DNA of 40,200 bases, taken from Methylorubrum zatmanii. GTDB lineage: Bacteria; Pseudomonadota; Alphaproteobacteria; Rhizobiales; Beijerinckiaceae. The stretch covers positions 1 to 40,200 of the forward strand of contig NZ_NKUI01000126.1 of assembly GCF_014845115.1 (NCBI RefSeq), given 5' to 3'. The notes below the pieces were generated by a model. The model saw only the letters and a list, made by a program, of their open reading frames with translations, did no database searches and was not told the DNA's origin. Made by a program: the position numbers and the translations under genes. Below are positions 8,827 through 17,649 of this stretch, piece by piece (within the stretch, counting starts at the first letter, position 1; each line of letters opens with the position of its first letter).

Positions 8827-11800
8827 ATGACAGCGTCTTGTCCGGTCCGGTCCGGCAATCGTGAAGCCGTATTACCCGCTCGCCCGGGGCTGCTGGAAAC
8901 CGGCCTGCAGGATCATCTCGACGCCCTCTGCCGCTCCGCCGCCGCTCTGTTCGATGTTCCCATCGCGCTGATCCCCCTGGTGGACGAGGACCGCTTCCGG
9001 TTCCGGGCCCGATGCGGGATCGACGACGACGGCATCGACCGGGCAGGCGCCTTCTGTAACCACACGATCCGGCAGCGGCGCGGCGAGATCCTCGTCGTTC
9101 CCGATCTGACCCGCGACGAGCGCTTCGCTCGCAGCCCCCTCGTCGTCGGCGAACCGCGGGCACGCTTCTATGCCGGGGTGGCGGTCGGCTCGGTGGCGGG
9201 CCGGACCATCGGCACGTTCTGCCTGATGGACCGCATCCCCCGATTCGACTTCACCCCGGACAAGCTGCGGATCCTTCAGGAATTCGCCCTGATCGCCGAG
9301 GCCCATCTCCAGCTCTACGAGACACGACGCGCCAGCCAGGCCGAGATTTCCGAACGCAGCGGCGAGGAGGCGCGGCTGGTGGAATGGGAGGCTCGCCTCA
9401 GGGCGACCGAGGCCGCCCACGCCATGGTCGAGGACGTCGCCTGCTTCGGTCACTGGCGGATCGACGCCACCACCGACACCATCGCGTGGTCGGAAGGGGT
9501 TGCGCGGATCTTCGGGCGCAATCCCGAACTCGCCGCCTTGAGCGTCGAGACGCATCTCGGCTTCTACCACCCGGACGATCGCGAGCGGGTGCTGCGGTCC
9601 ATCACCGACGCGCTGGCCGGCCGTGGCGGCATCCAGAGCGGCTACGAGCATCGCTCCCGGATCGTTCGTCCGGACGGTGAGGAGCGGGTCATCGGCGTGC
9701 ATGGACTCGCCGAGTACGACGATGCCGGCCGCCTCTCCTCGATCTTCGGGGTCTGTCTGGACGTCACCGACCTCACCCGCTCCGAACAGCGCCTGCGCGA
9801 TGCCGGCGAGGTGATGCGCACCACGCTGGAGGCGATGGATCAGGGGCTCGTCATGGTCGGTCCCGACGCCCGGATCCGGCTTCTCAACCAGCGTGCCCAC
9901 GATCTGCTCGACCTGCCGGAAACCCTCCTGCACGAGGGTGCCTCCTGGACCGCGGTGCGGCAGGTCCAGGTCGAGCGCGGGGAGTACCGTCTCGCTCCGC
10001 CGGAGATCCGGGATTGGCTGGAACAGGGCAGCGGCATGCCGCCGATCCAACGCTATGAGCGCACCCGCCCGGACGGCACGGTGCTGGAGGTCCGGCTCGC
10101 GCCCCTGCCTTCCGGAGGGTTGGTCTGCACCTATACCGACCTGACCGCGCGGAGGCGGAGCGAGGCGGCGCTGCGCTCCGCCGAGGCCGACTATCAGTCG
10201 CTGTTCCAGAACGCCGTGATCGGCGTCTATCGCGCGCGCCTCGACGGCAGCATCGTCCAGGCCAACCGGGCCCTCGCTCGGCTTCACGGCTACGGCGGCG
10301 CCGACGAACTGCCCCTGACCGATGCCGGCTTCAGCCACGATTGGTACGTCGAGCCCGGCCGCCACGAGGTCTTTCTCAAGCTTCTGGGGCAGAAGGGGCA
10401 TGTGGAGGATTTCGTGTCCGAGGTGCGCCGCCACGCCGGTGGCCAGCGCATTTGGGTCTCGGAGACGGCCTGGGCGGTGCGCGATGCCGAGGGCGAGCCG
10501 GTCTGGTTCGAGGGAACGGTGGCGGATGCGACCGAGCGCAAGCGGACGCAGGCGCTGATCGAGCACATGGCCCGGCACGACATCCTGACCGGGTTGCCGA
10601 ACCGCCGGCTGTTCCAAGAGGTCCTGACTCGTGAGATCTGGACCGTCCAACGCGATGGCGGCGGGGTGGCGGTTCTGTGCTGCGACCTCGACCGGTTCAA
10701 GGCGGTCAACGACACATTTGGCCATCCGGCGGGCGACGCCCTGCTCCGTGTCGTCGCCCGGCGCTTCAACGAGGTTCTGAGCGAGGGCGACATGGTCGCC
10801 CGGCTCGGCGGCGACGAGTTCGCGGTCATCCTGCCCTGCCCGGACGACCCCGACCGCATCGTCACCATCGCCCGCCGGCTGATCCAGGCGATCGACCGGC
10901 CGATCGATCTCGACGGCCGCGCCACCACCGTCGGCGTCAGCATCGGGGTCGCGGTCGGACCGAGGGACGGCGACAGTGCCGACACCCTGTTCAAGAACGC
11001 CGACATCGCCCTCTACCGGGCCAAGGATTCCGGGCGAAACACCTTCCGCTTCTACGAGAGCGGCATGGATCAAGCGGTCGCGACCCGTAACCTGCTCGAG
11101 ATCGATTTGCGCAACGCCATCCGCTCCAGCGGATTCACGCTGCATTACCAACCGATCTTCAACCTCGCCGAGGGGGTGGTGCGCGGCTTCGAAGCCCTGC
11201 TGCGCTGGGACCATCCGGTGCGCGGTCCCATCTCCCCCGGCGAGTTCATCCCGGTGGCGGAGGAGACCGGCCTCATCGCGCAACTCGGCGCCTGGGCCCT
11301 GAACCAGGCCTGTCGCGAGGCCGCCGCCTGGCCGGGCGAGCTGCGGGTCGCCGTCAACGTCTCGGCGGTCCAATTCCGCAAGGCCGGGCTGGAGCAGGCC
11401 GTCATGCGCGCGCTCGCCAATTCGGGGCTGCCGGCCAGACGGCTGGAGCTGGAGATCACCGAGAGCGTACTGATGCAGGATTCGGACAGCGTGATCGACT
11501 GTCTCCATCGCCTGCGCGCCATGGGCGTTCGGATCGCACTGGACGATTTCGGTACCGGTTACTCGTCCCTCAGCTATCTGTGCCGCTTCCCCTTCGACAA
11601 GATCAAGATCGACCGTTCCTTCATCCGCGAGATCGACGAGCCGGTGGCGGCGGCAGTGGTCCGGGCGGTGGTGGGTCTCGGCGAGCGCCTCGGCACGACG
11701 ATCACCGCCGAGGGCGTCGAGACCGAGGAGCAGCTGGCGCGCATCCGGAACAAGGGCTGCACCGAGGCGCAGGGCTTCCTGCTCGGCCGGCCGCAATCCG

Positions 11801-11844
11801 CCGAGGCCACCCGGACCCTCGTCGCCCGCCAGAGGGCGGCCTGA
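8827..11844 (+). CDS. GAF-PAS-PAS-PAS-GGDEF-EAL cyclic di-GMP turnover protein
   Basis: A 1005-aa soluble signalling protein that can in principle both make and degrade cyclic di-GMP. Approximate order: GAF (22-166), PAS_3-type (198-318), a PAS-7-like domain (322-442), a third PAS (453-573), GGDEF (578-740) and EAL (752-1000). The GGDEF motif is intact (RLGGDEF, 659-665). The EAL domain keeps EALLRW (789-794), the NVS Asn, TES, DDFGTGYSSL, KIDRSF and AEGVETEEQ, so it looks catalytically competent. The allosteric I-site is lost: the RxxD position upstream of GGDEF reads SEGD. No membrane segment or signal peptide is seen, so input is probably a cytosolic ligand, redox or light-type signal. I use the ATG at 8827 because GGGGGAAGG precedes it; an ATG at 8773 lacks such a site. 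A dispersed repeat starts at its stop codon. Confidence 0.93.
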   Translation: MTASCPVRSGNREAVLPARPGLLETGLQDHLDALCRSAAALFDVPIALIPLVDEDRFRFRARCGIDDDGIDRAGAFCNHTIRQRRGEILVVPDLTRDERFARSPLVVGEPRARFYAGVAVGSVAGRTIGTFCLMDRIPRFDFTPDKLRILQEFALIAEAHLQLYETRRASQAEISERSGEEARLVEWEARLRATEAAHAMVEDVACFGHWRIDATTDTIAWSEGVARIFGRNPELAALSVETHLGFYHPDDRERVLRSITDALAGRGGIQSGYEHRSRIVRPDGEERVIGVHGLAEYDDAGRLSSIFGVCLDVTDLTRSEQRLRDAGEVMRTTLEAMDQGLVMVGPDARIRLLNQRAHDLLDLPETLLHEGASWTAVRQVQVERGEYRLAPPEIRDWLEQGSGMPPIQRYERTRPDGTVLEVRLAPLPSGGLVCTYTDLTARRRSEAALRSAEADYQSLFQNAVIGVYRARLDGSIVQANRALARLHGYGGADELPLTDAGFSHDWYVEPGRHEVFLKLLGQKGHVEDFVSEVRRHAGGQRIWVSETAWAVRDAEGEPVWFEGTVADATERKRTQALIEHMARHDILTGLPNRRLFQEVLTREIWTVQRDGGGVAVLCCDLDRFKAVNDTFGHPAGDALLRVVARRFNEVLSEGDMVARLGGDEFAVILPCPDDPDRIVTIARRLIQAIDRPIDLDGRATTVGVSIGVAVGPRDGDSADTLFKNADIALYRAKDSGRNTFRFYESGMDQAVATRNLLEIDLRNAIRSSGFTLHYQPIFNLAEGVVRGFEALLRWDHPVRGPISPGEFIPVAEETGLIAQLGAWALNQACREAAAWPGELRVAVNVSAVQFRKAGLEQAVMRALANSGLPARRLELEITESVLMQDSDSVIDCLHRLRAMGVRIALDDFGTGYSSLSYLCRFPFDKIKIDRSFIREIDEPVAAAVVRAVVGLGERLGTTITAEGVETEEQLARIRNKGCTEAQGFLLGRPQSAEATRTLVARQRAA

Positions 11845-11951
11845 TACGGCATCCGCTCGATCGGAGCGGGTTGCGTCCCGGCAAGCCCGCGCGGCGTTCG
11901 AGCGAAGCCCAAACCCGCCATCCCGAGGGGATGAACCGGATTGGGTATGAT
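11842..11951. repeat. Dispersed convergent-gene repeat, copy A
   Basis: A ~110-bp element begins in the stop codon of the GGDEF-EAL gene (TGATACGGCATCCGCTCGAT) and ends at GGGTATGATACG, 29 bp from the dctD stop. It contains the internal AAGCCCGCGCGGCGTTCGAG block and a CGCCATCCCGAGGGGATGA palindrome shared with the copies at 17430, 17578 and 34708. The two flanking genes converge on it. Confidence 0.75.
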
Positions 11952-11980
11952 ACGATTTCTGCCGAGCCCGCCGCCCGGCT

Positions 11981-13333
11981 TCAGCGGAAATCGGTGGGCG
12001 CGAGGCCGTAGCGGGCGATCTTGTCGTAGAGCGTCTTGCGGGGCACGCCGAGGGATTCGGCGGCGAGTCGCACATCGCCGCCGGCCATGATCAGTTCCTC
12101 GCGGATCAGGCCACGCTCGAAGCGCTCGACCTGCTCGGACAGGCTGAGCGCCTTCGCGGCCGTGGCTTCCGGCGCGGCCTGCCCGGCGAGGCCGAGGGCG
12201 CAGCGTTCCGCGAAATGGTCGAGCTCGCGCACGTTGCCGGGCCAGGAATGCCGCAGCAGATGATCGCGCATCGCTCCCGTCACGGCGGGCGCCTCGCGGC
12301 CGAACCGGGCGGCGGCGCGGGCGAGGAAATGCTGGAACAGCAGCAGGATGTCCTCGCGCCGCTGCCGCAGGGGCGGGATCGCCACGGTGACCACGTTGAG
12401 CCGGTGGTAGAGGTCGTCGCGGAAGGTGCCGGCGGCGGCTTCCTGGCCGAGATCGACCTTGGTGGCCGAGACGACCCGCATGTCGATGGGCCGGCGCTCG
12501 TTGGTGCCGAGCGGCTCCACCACCCGCTCCTGCAGCACCCGCAGCAGCTTCACCTGGAGCGCGAGCGGCATGCTCTCGATCTCGTCGAGGAACAGCGTTC
12601 CGCCCTGCGCGTGCTCGATGCGCCCGACCCGGCGCTTGAGCGCCCCGGTGAAGGCGCCGGCCTCGTGGCCGAACAATTCGCTCTCGACCACGCTGTCGGG
12701 CAGCGCGCCGCAATTCATGGCGACGAAGTTCTTCGCCGCACGCCGGCTCCAGCGGTGCAGGGCGCTGGCCACCACCTCCTTGCCGGAACCGGTCTCGCCG
12801 AGGACCAGCACATCGACATCGGCCCCGGCCACGTCGCGCACGAGACGGCGCAGGCGAACGATCTCCGGCGAGATGCCGAGGAAGGCCGGATCCTCCTCGA
12901 TCGCCGCGTCGAGCCGGGCATGGAGGCGGCGGTTCTCGAGGATCAGGCGGCGATGGTCGAGGGCGCGGCGCACCGAGCCGAGCAGGGCCTCCGCCGGATA
13001 GGGCTTGGCGAGGAAGTCGTAGGCGCCGGCCCGCATCGCCCCCACCGCCATGGAGATGTCGCCATGCCCGGTGATGAGGATCACCGGCAGGTCGGCATCG
13101 ATGGCGCGGAGGCGCTCGAACAGGGCGCGCCCGTCCAGGCCCGGCAGCCGCACGTCGCTCACCACCACGCCCGGCGGTTCCGCCCGGATCGCCGCCAGCG
13201 CGGCTTCCGCCGTCTCGAAGGTCTCGACCTGAAAACCGTCGAGTTCCAGGCTCTGGCGGTTGGCGCGCCGCACGTCCTCCTCGTCATCGATGAAGACGAT
13301 CCGCTCGGAGGCCGACGCCGGCTCGCTGCTCAT
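11981..13333 (-). CDS. dctD: Sigma-54-dependent C4-dicarboxylate response regulator DctD
   Basis: This is an NtrC-class enhancer-binding protein of 450 aa. It has a receiver domain (~11-125) with the phospho-acceptor Asp60 in VVSDVRLPG and Lys110, an AAA+ domain (~150-385) with Walker A GETGSGK (179-185) and the sigma-54-contacting GAFTGA loop (226-231), and a C-terminal Fis-type helix-turn-helix ending the protein. Its ATG overlaps the dctB stop (ATGA at 13330-13333), so kinase and regulator are co-translated. The adjacent divergent dctA carries a sigma-54 promoter and tandem operator-like sites, which identifies it as DctD rather than another NtrC-family regulator. It should activate dctA transcription when phosphorylated. 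Confidence 0.94.
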   Translation of the reverse strand: MSSEPASASERIVFIDDEEDVRRANRQSLELDGFQVETFETAEAALAAIRAEPPGVVVSDVRLPGLDGRALFERLRAIDADLPVILITGHGDISMAVGAMRAGAYDFLAKPYPAEALLGSVRRALDHRRLILENRRLHARLDAAIEEDPAFLGISPEIVRLRRLVRDVAGADVDVLVLGETGSGKEVVASALHRWSRRAAKNFVAMNCGALPDSVVESELFGHEAGAFTGALKRRVGRIEHAQGGTLFLDEIESMPLALQVKLLRVLQERVVEPLGTNERRPIDMRVVSATKVDLGQEAAAGTFRDDLYHRLNVVTVAIPPLRQRREDILLLFQHFLARAAARFGREAPAVTGAMRDHLLRHSWPGNVRELDHFAERCALGLAGQAAPEATAAKALSLSEQVERFERGLIREELIMAGGDVRLAAESLGVPRKTLYDKIARYGLAPTDFR

Positions 13334-15195
13334 GTGGTCTCCAGGCTCCCCGCTCGCGCATCCGTCGGCGCATCCGCCCGCGCCAGTTCCATTCGAAAAA
13401 TGGTGCCTTCCGGCCCCGAGCGCAGGCCGAGCGTGCCGCCGCCTTCCTCGACGATGCCGCGGGAGATCGCCAGACCGAGGCCGAGGCCTTCGGATTTGGT
13501 GGTGAAGAACGGGTCGAACACTTGGGCCCGCACCGTGTCCGGGATGCCGGGACCGTTATCGGCGACCTCGACCGCCACCCTTCCGTCGGTGACCTCGACA
13601 CTCAGGGTGACCGACGGGGCCGCCCGCCCGGACACGGCGTCGAGGGCGTTCTGGAGCAGGTTGACCACGACCTGTTCCAGGCGCGGCCCGTCGCCGAGAA
13701 CGGCGAGGCCGGGAGGCAGCTCCGGCGTGGCGAGGGGGATCCCGGCCTCCACGGCGCGGGCGCCGACCACTTCCAGGCTGCCGCGCACGATCTCGGCGAG
13801 GGCCACCGGCTCGCGCCGGCCCGAAGCGCGGCGGGCGAAGCCCTTGAGCTGGCGGGTCAGGGTGCCGATGCGCTCGGTGAGCCGGCCGATGGCCGAGACG
13901 TTCTCCGCCGCATCCTCGACCCGCCCGCGGCTGACGAGGATCGCGGTGTTGTCGGCATAGGAGCGGATCGCCGCCAGGGGCTGGTTGATTTCGTGGGCCA
14001 TGCTGGCGGCGAATTGCCCGAGGGCCGCGAGGCGTCCGGCCTGGGCGAGTTCCCGGCCAAGGCGCTCCCGCTCGGCCTCGGCGCGGCGGCGCTCCTCCAT
14101 CTCGGCGAGGAGCTGCCGGTTGGCCTCGCTGAGGGCCCGGGTGCGCTCCGCCACCCGCGCTTCCAGCTCCTCGCGCCGGGCGGCGGCCTCCGCGAGCCGG
14201 GCGCGGATCCGGCGGCGCCGGCCGATCAGGGTGGCGAGGCCGCCCCAGGCGAGCCCGGTCGCCAGCAGGGCGATGACCCGCCCCTGCGCCACCTCCCGCT
14301 GCACGGCGGCGGCGATCGGGGTCAGGGTGTGCAGCCGCCAGTCGGTGCCGGGAATCGCCGCATCGCGCATCAGCGCCGGCCAAGCGGGCGTTGCGGTGCC
14401 GCCGACCCGGACGAGGTCGAACGAGGTCTCCCGCAGCCCTTCCAGGGGGAAGAGCGGAAGGGGCGAGAGCGGCGCGCCGCCGAATTCCAGCGCCGCGCGG
14501 ATGCGCCGCCGCTCGGCCTCGTCGATCCCGCGCAGGGCCTGGAAACGCCAGCCCGGCTCGCTCGCCACCAGCACGATGCCGCGGGAATCGGTCACGAACA
14601 CGCTCTCGCGGCCCGCCCGCCACGCCGCCTCGATCCCGTCGAACTCGATCTTGACCACGACGACCCCGGCCGAGCGGGGCAGCCGCCGGGCGAGGTAGTA
14701 ACCCGGCCGGCCGCTCACCGTGCCGAGGGCGAATTGCGAGCCCGCCCCCGCCGCCATGGCCTGTTTGAAATAGGGCCGGAAGGCATAGTCGCGGCCGACG
14801 AAACTCTTCTCGGCACCGGCATTGCTCGCGGCCACGGTCACACCGTCCGCGCCGATCACGTAGATCACCGCGGCGCCGGTGGCCTCGGCGATCTGCGCGA
14901 GCCGCCCGTTCACCCCCGCCACGAGGGCGGGGTCCGGGGCCGGCTCGACCACGCGGGCGATCTCGGGATCGGCGGCGAGCGCCAGGGGCAACGAACTCTG
15001 CGTCTGCATCTCGGCGCGCAGGGCCGCGACGTGAAGGCCCAGGGCCGCGGTCGCCGTGCGCCGCAGGTCGGCCAGAGCCCAGCGCTCCGCCACCTGGCCG
15101 CCGAGCCAACCGGCCAGCACCAGGGCCGCCAGACCGGCGAGCGCGATGAGCGTGCGGCGATACCTGGGACGGGAGAGCGTGAGCGTCTCGATCAC
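13330..15195 (-). CDS. dctB: C4-dicarboxylate sensor histidine kinase DctB
   Basis: The 621-aa kinase has TM1 (~16-34), a periplasmic double-Cache sensor domain (~35-300), TM2 (~306-326) and a cytoplasmic coiled coil (~335-385). Next come a HisKA domain with His401 in SMAHEINQPLAAIRSY and a HATPase domain with an N box (NLLQNALDAV), DNGPGIPD and GLGLGLAISRGI. The periplasmic segment RDYAFRPYFKQAM and the later GYYLARR block match the dicarboxylate-binding PAS/Cache of DctB proteins. It is coupled by ATGA to dctD and divergent from dctA. In Rhizobium DctB senses succinate, fumarate or malate and is modulated by DctA; the same is inferred here. Confidence 0.94.
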   Translation of the reverse strand: MIETLTLSRPRYRRTLIALAGLAALVLAGWLGGQVAERWALADLRRTATAALGLHVAALRAEMQTQSSLPLALAADPEIARVVEPAPDPALVAGVNGRLAQIAEATGAAVIYVIGADGVTVAASNAGAEKSFVGRDYAFRPYFKQAMAAGAGSQFALGTVSGRPGYYLARRLPRSAGVVVVKIEFDGIEAAWRAGRESVFVTDSRGIVLVASEPGWRFQALRGIDEAERRRIRAALEFGGAPLSPLPLFPLEGLRETSFDLVRVGGTATPAWPALMRDAAIPGTDWRLHTLTPIAAAVQREVAQGRVIALLATGLAWGGLATLIGRRRRIRARLAEAAARREELEARVAERTRALSEANRQLLAEMEERRRAEAERERLGRELAQAGRLAALGQFAASMAHEINQPLAAIRSYADNTAILVSRGRVEDAAENVSAIGRLTERIGTLTRQLKGFARRASGRREPVALAEIVRGSLEVVGARAVEAGIPLATPELPPGLAVLGDGPRLEQVVVNLLQNALDAVSGRAAPSVTLSVEVTDGRVAVEVADNGPGIPDTVRAQVFDPFFTTKSEGLGLGLAISRGIVEEGGGTLGLRSGPEGTIFRMELARADAPTDARAGSLETT

Positions 15196-15208
15196 GCGCG
15201 CCTGCCCG

Positions 15209-15257
15209 GTGCGGAAAGCCGGAACGGATCGCGGGCCGCCGTGCGGATTACCGCAAC
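15209..15257. promoter_or_regulatory. Two tandem DctD-like operator sites (UAS)
   Basis: Two 17-mers, GTGCGGAAAGCCGGAAC (15209-15225) and GTGCGGATTACCGCAAC (15241-15257), share the plan GTGCGGA-N2-N-CCG-N-AAC. The second is a clear dyad, TGCGG-ATTA-CCGCA. They are spaced 32 bp start to start, about three helical turns, and the nearer one lies ~85-100 bp upstream of the -24 element of dctA. Tandem DctD sites at this distance are known for rhizobial dctA. The assignment here is by position and symmetry. Confidence 0.72.
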
Positions 15258-15340
15258 GCGGTCCGGGCCGCCATCGAGCCGGGACTGTGAAATATCATTC
15301 ATGCCAAACAGTTAGCAAAAAGTTTCCGGGCCGGCCGGGC

Positions 15341-15355
15341 TGGCACGAGGGTTGC
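15341..15355 (+). promoter_or_regulatory. Sigma-54 (-24/-12) promoter of dctA
   Basis: TGGCACGAGGGTTGC matches the consensus TGGCACG-N4-TTGC perfectly, including the GG/GC pair with 10-bp spacing. Transcription should start near 15367, giving a ~140-nt leader before the dctA ATG at 15508. Confidence 0.93.
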
Positions 15356-15507
15356 CATTCATATCGCGAAACGCAGCCATGACCTAACCGCAGAGCTGTG
15401 GGCCGCGAGGCCAAAAGCAAGAGCGGACGCTCTCCGAGACCTCCGGAAAGGAGACCGGACGGGCGATCCACCTCACCCTTTCAACGCTCCGACCGGGAGA
15501 AACGCCC

Positions 15508-16848
15508 ATGGCCACCGTGCCGTCCCCGCTGACCGCGCCCCACGCGCCGAAAGCGCCGAAGCCCCTTTATCGCACCCTGTATTTCCAGGTGCTGGTCGCC
15601 GTCGCCATCGGCATCACCCTCGGCCACTTCTCGCCGAAGCTCGGCGCCGACATGAAGCCGCTGGGCGACGCCTTCATCAAGCTCGTCAAGATGATCATCG
15701 CGCCGGTGATCTTCCTCACCGTGGTCTCCGGCATCGCCGGCATGACCAATCTCGAGAAGGTCGGCCGCGTCGGCGGTAAGGCGCTGGCCTACTTCCTCAC
15801 CTTCTCGACCCTGGCGCTGATCGTCGGCCTCATCGTCGCCAACGTGCTTCAGCCCGGCCACGGCCTGCACATCGATCCGAACTCCCTCGATCCGAAGGCG
15901 GTCGCGACCTATGCCGGCAAGGCCAAGGAGCAGAACATCGCCGACTTCCTGATGAACATCATCCCGACCACGGCGGTCGGCGCCTTCGCCGGCGGCGAGA
16001 TCCTTCAGGTGCTGTTCTTCTCGGTGCTGTTCGGCTTCGGCCTCGCCTTCCTCGGCGATCGCGGCAAGCCGGTGCTCGACATCATCAAGGTGCTGTCGGA
16101 GGCCGTGTTCGGCGTCGTCAACATCATCATGAAGGTCGCTCCCATCGGCGCCTTCGGCGCGATGGCCTTCACCATCGGCAAGTACGGCATCTCCTCGCTC
16201 GCCAACCTCGCCTACCTCGTCGGCGCCTTCTACCTGACCTCGGCGATCTTCGTGCTCGGCGTGCTCGGCGCGGTCGCCCGCTACAACGGCTTCTCGATCA
16301 TCCGGCTCATCCGCTACATCAAGGAAGAGCTGATGCTGGTGCTCGGCACCTCCTCCTCCGAATCGGCCCTGCCCTCGCTGATCGACAAGATGGAGAAGGC
16401 CGGCTGCTCGCGGCCCGTGGTCGGCCTCGTCGTCCCCACCGGCTACTCGTTCAACCTCGACGGCACCAACATCTACATGACGATGGCCGCGCTGTTCATC
16501 GCCCAGGCCACCGACACCCCGATCACCTTCGGCGAGCAGGTGCTGCTCCTGCTGGTCGCCATGCTCTCCTCGAAGGGCGCGGCGGGCGTGACCGGCTCCG
16601 GCTTCATCACCCTGGCCGCGACGCTGGCCGTCGTCCCCTCGGTGCCGGTCGTCGGCATGGCCCTGATCCTCGGCATCGACCGCTTCATGTCGGAATGCCG
16701 GGCGCTCACCAACTTCATCGGCAACGCCGTGGCCTGCATCGTGGTGGCCCGCTGGGAGAACGAGGTCGACGAGGCCAAGCTCCACGCGGCCCTCGGCGGC
16801 AAGCCGGTGGCCGAGGCGCCCGCTCCGGTGCTCCAGCCGGCGGAGTGA
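15508..16848 (+). CDS. dctA: C4-dicarboxylate transporter DctA (DAACS family)
   Basis: DctA is a proton- or sodium-coupled symporter that imports succinate, fumarate and malate across the inner membrane. The 446-aa protein has the glutamate-transporter fold with about eight membrane helices. It contains the serine-rich hairpin [20 protein letters not shown] and the [13 protein letters not shown] motif in TM7, followed by the [13 protein letters not shown] second hairpin, all hallmarks of the family. A GGGAG precedes the ATG. The sigma-54 promoter and DctD-like sites upstream, and the divergent dctBD pair, show dicarboxylate-induced control. The gene ends with a 4 x 12-bp tandem repeat and a strong intrinsic terminator. 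Confidence 0.97.
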   Translation: MATVPSPLTAPHAPKAPKPLYRTLYFQVLVAVAIGITLGHFSPKLGADMKPLGDAFIKLVKMIIAPVIFLTVVSGIAGMTNLEKVGRVGGKALAYFLTFSTLALIVGLIVANVLQPGHGLHIDPNSLDPKAVATYAGKAKEQNIADFLMNIIPTTAVGAFAGGEILQVLFFSVLFGFGLAFLGDRGKPVLDIIKVLSEAVFGVVNIIMKVAPIGAFGAMAFTIGKYGISSLANLAYLVGAFYLTSAIFVLGVLGAVARYNGFSIIRLIRYIKEELMLVLGTSSSESALPSLIDKMEKAGCSRPVVGLVVPTGYSFNLDGTNIYMTMAALFIAQATDTPITFGEQVLLLLVAMLSSKGAAGVTGSGFITLAATLAVVPSVPVVGMALILGIDRFMSECRALTNFIGNAVACIVVARWENEVDEAKLHAALGGKPVAEAPAPVLQPAE

Positions 16849-16894
16849 TCCGGCGAAGGATCCGGCAAGGGATCCGAAAAGAGATCCGAACGGG
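16847..16894. repeat. 4 x 12-bp tandem repeat after dctA
   Basis: Four consecutive 12-mers start with GATCCG: GATCCGGCGAAG, GATCCGGCAAGG, GATCCGAAAAGA and GATCCGAACGGG. The first begins inside the dctA stop codon (TGA at 16846-16848). The array lies between the stop and the terminator, so it is transcribed as 3' UTR. Confidence 0.8.
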
Positions 16895-16928
16895 GGGCAC
16901 CGTCCTGCCATTCCGTTCGGTAACGGAG

Positions 16929-16965
16929 CCGCGGCAGCCGTCATTGGCTGTCGCGGTTTCTTTTT
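16929..16965 (+). terminator. Rho-independent terminator of dctA
   Basis: An 11-bp stem, CCGCGGCAGCC paired with GGCTGTCGCGG (one G-T pair), has a 6-nt loop and is followed by TTTCTTTTT. This is the clearest intrinsic terminator in the window. Confidence 0.93.
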
Positions 16966-17036
16966 GCGTTCCGTAGATTGTCCCCGCAGCGCCTCAGCGC
17001 GAGGCGACACGGCTCGTGACCGGGGGGGAACGGACG

Positions 17037-17432
17037 ATGCTCAAGGGACGCTGCCATTGCGGGTCGATCACCTACGAGATGTCTGCGGAGGTGGTGCATA
17101 ACGCCCTGTGCCACTGCTCGGATTGCCGCCGCCATGCCGGCGCGCCGATGGTCGGGTGGGCCATGGTCCCGGCCGAGCGGGTCACGATTTCCGGTGAGCC
17201 CGTGGTCTACGCTTCGTCCGAACACGGGCGGCGGCATTTCTGCGGGCATTGCGGCACCGGCCTGTTCTACGTGAACGAGCGGAACCTGCCGGGCATGATC
17301 GACGTGCAGACCGCCACCCTCGACACTCCCGAGGCCTTGCCGCCGCAGGCGCATATCCAAGTGGCCGAACGGATCGGCTGGATGGAGGAGGCGCATCGCC
17401 TGCCGAGCTTCGCGCGGTTTCCGACCGGCTGA
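17037..17432 (+). CDS. GFA family (glutathione-dependent formaldehyde-activating-like) zinc protein
   Basis: The 131-aa product has the GFA cysteine layout: CxC at residues 6 and 8 (GRCHCGSITY), CHCSDCRR at 25-32 and CGHC at 69-72, which bind two zinc ions in the CENP-V/GFA fold. The family's founding member was described as accelerating glutathione plus formaldehyde condensation. That activity is disputed, and most homologues have no proven role. In a probable methylotroph the annotation is tempting, but the sequence alone does not prove it. I chose the ATG at 17037 because GGGGGGAA lies just upstream and the CHCG motif follows at the usual distance. A dispersed repeat begins in the stop codon. 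Confidence 0.86.
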   Translation: MLKGRCHCGSITYEMSAEVVHNALCHCSDCRRHAGAPMVGWAMVPAERVTISGEPVVYASSEHGRRHFCGHCGTGLFYVNERNLPGMIDVQTATLDTPEALPPQAHIQVAERIGWMEEAHRLPSFARFPTG

Positions 17433-17645
17433 TACGGCATCCGCTCGATCAGAGCGGGTTCCGGATCAGCAAGCCCGCGCGGTGTCTGAGCGGAGCCCAC
17501 ATCCGCCATCCCGAAGGGATCGACCGGATTTGGGATGATCCTGTCTCCGGTCGATGGGACCGGAGGCAGGATCGGGGAGCCCGCGCGGCGTCTGAGCGGA
17601 GCCCACATCCGCCATCCCGAAGGGATCGACCGGATTTGGGATGAG
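17430..17645. repeat. Dispersed convergent-gene repeat, copy B plus partial duplicate
   Basis: The space between convergent genes is filled by repeat DNA. A full copy begins at the upstream stop codon (TGATACGGCATCCGCTCGAT). Its 3' part, 17472-17538, is repeated directly at 17578-17644 (67 bp with one mismatch). Between the two is a hairpin at 17537-17573 with 16-bp arms (one mismatch) and a 5-nt loop. The second copy ends 4 bp before the stop codon of the oxidoreductase at 17650. Confidence 0.85.
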
Positions 17646-17649
17646 GCGA

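Noticed and set aside
8872..12075. 1067-codon minus-strand open frame
   Set aside because: It is fully antisense to the GGDEF-EAL gene, has no domain, and its Asp/Gly/Arg-rich composition is what GC-rich DNA gives in the opposite frame.
15481..17010. 509-codon minus-strand open frame over dctA
   Set aside because: It is antisense to dctA, composed mostly of Asp, Gly, His and Arg, and has no ribosome-binding site.
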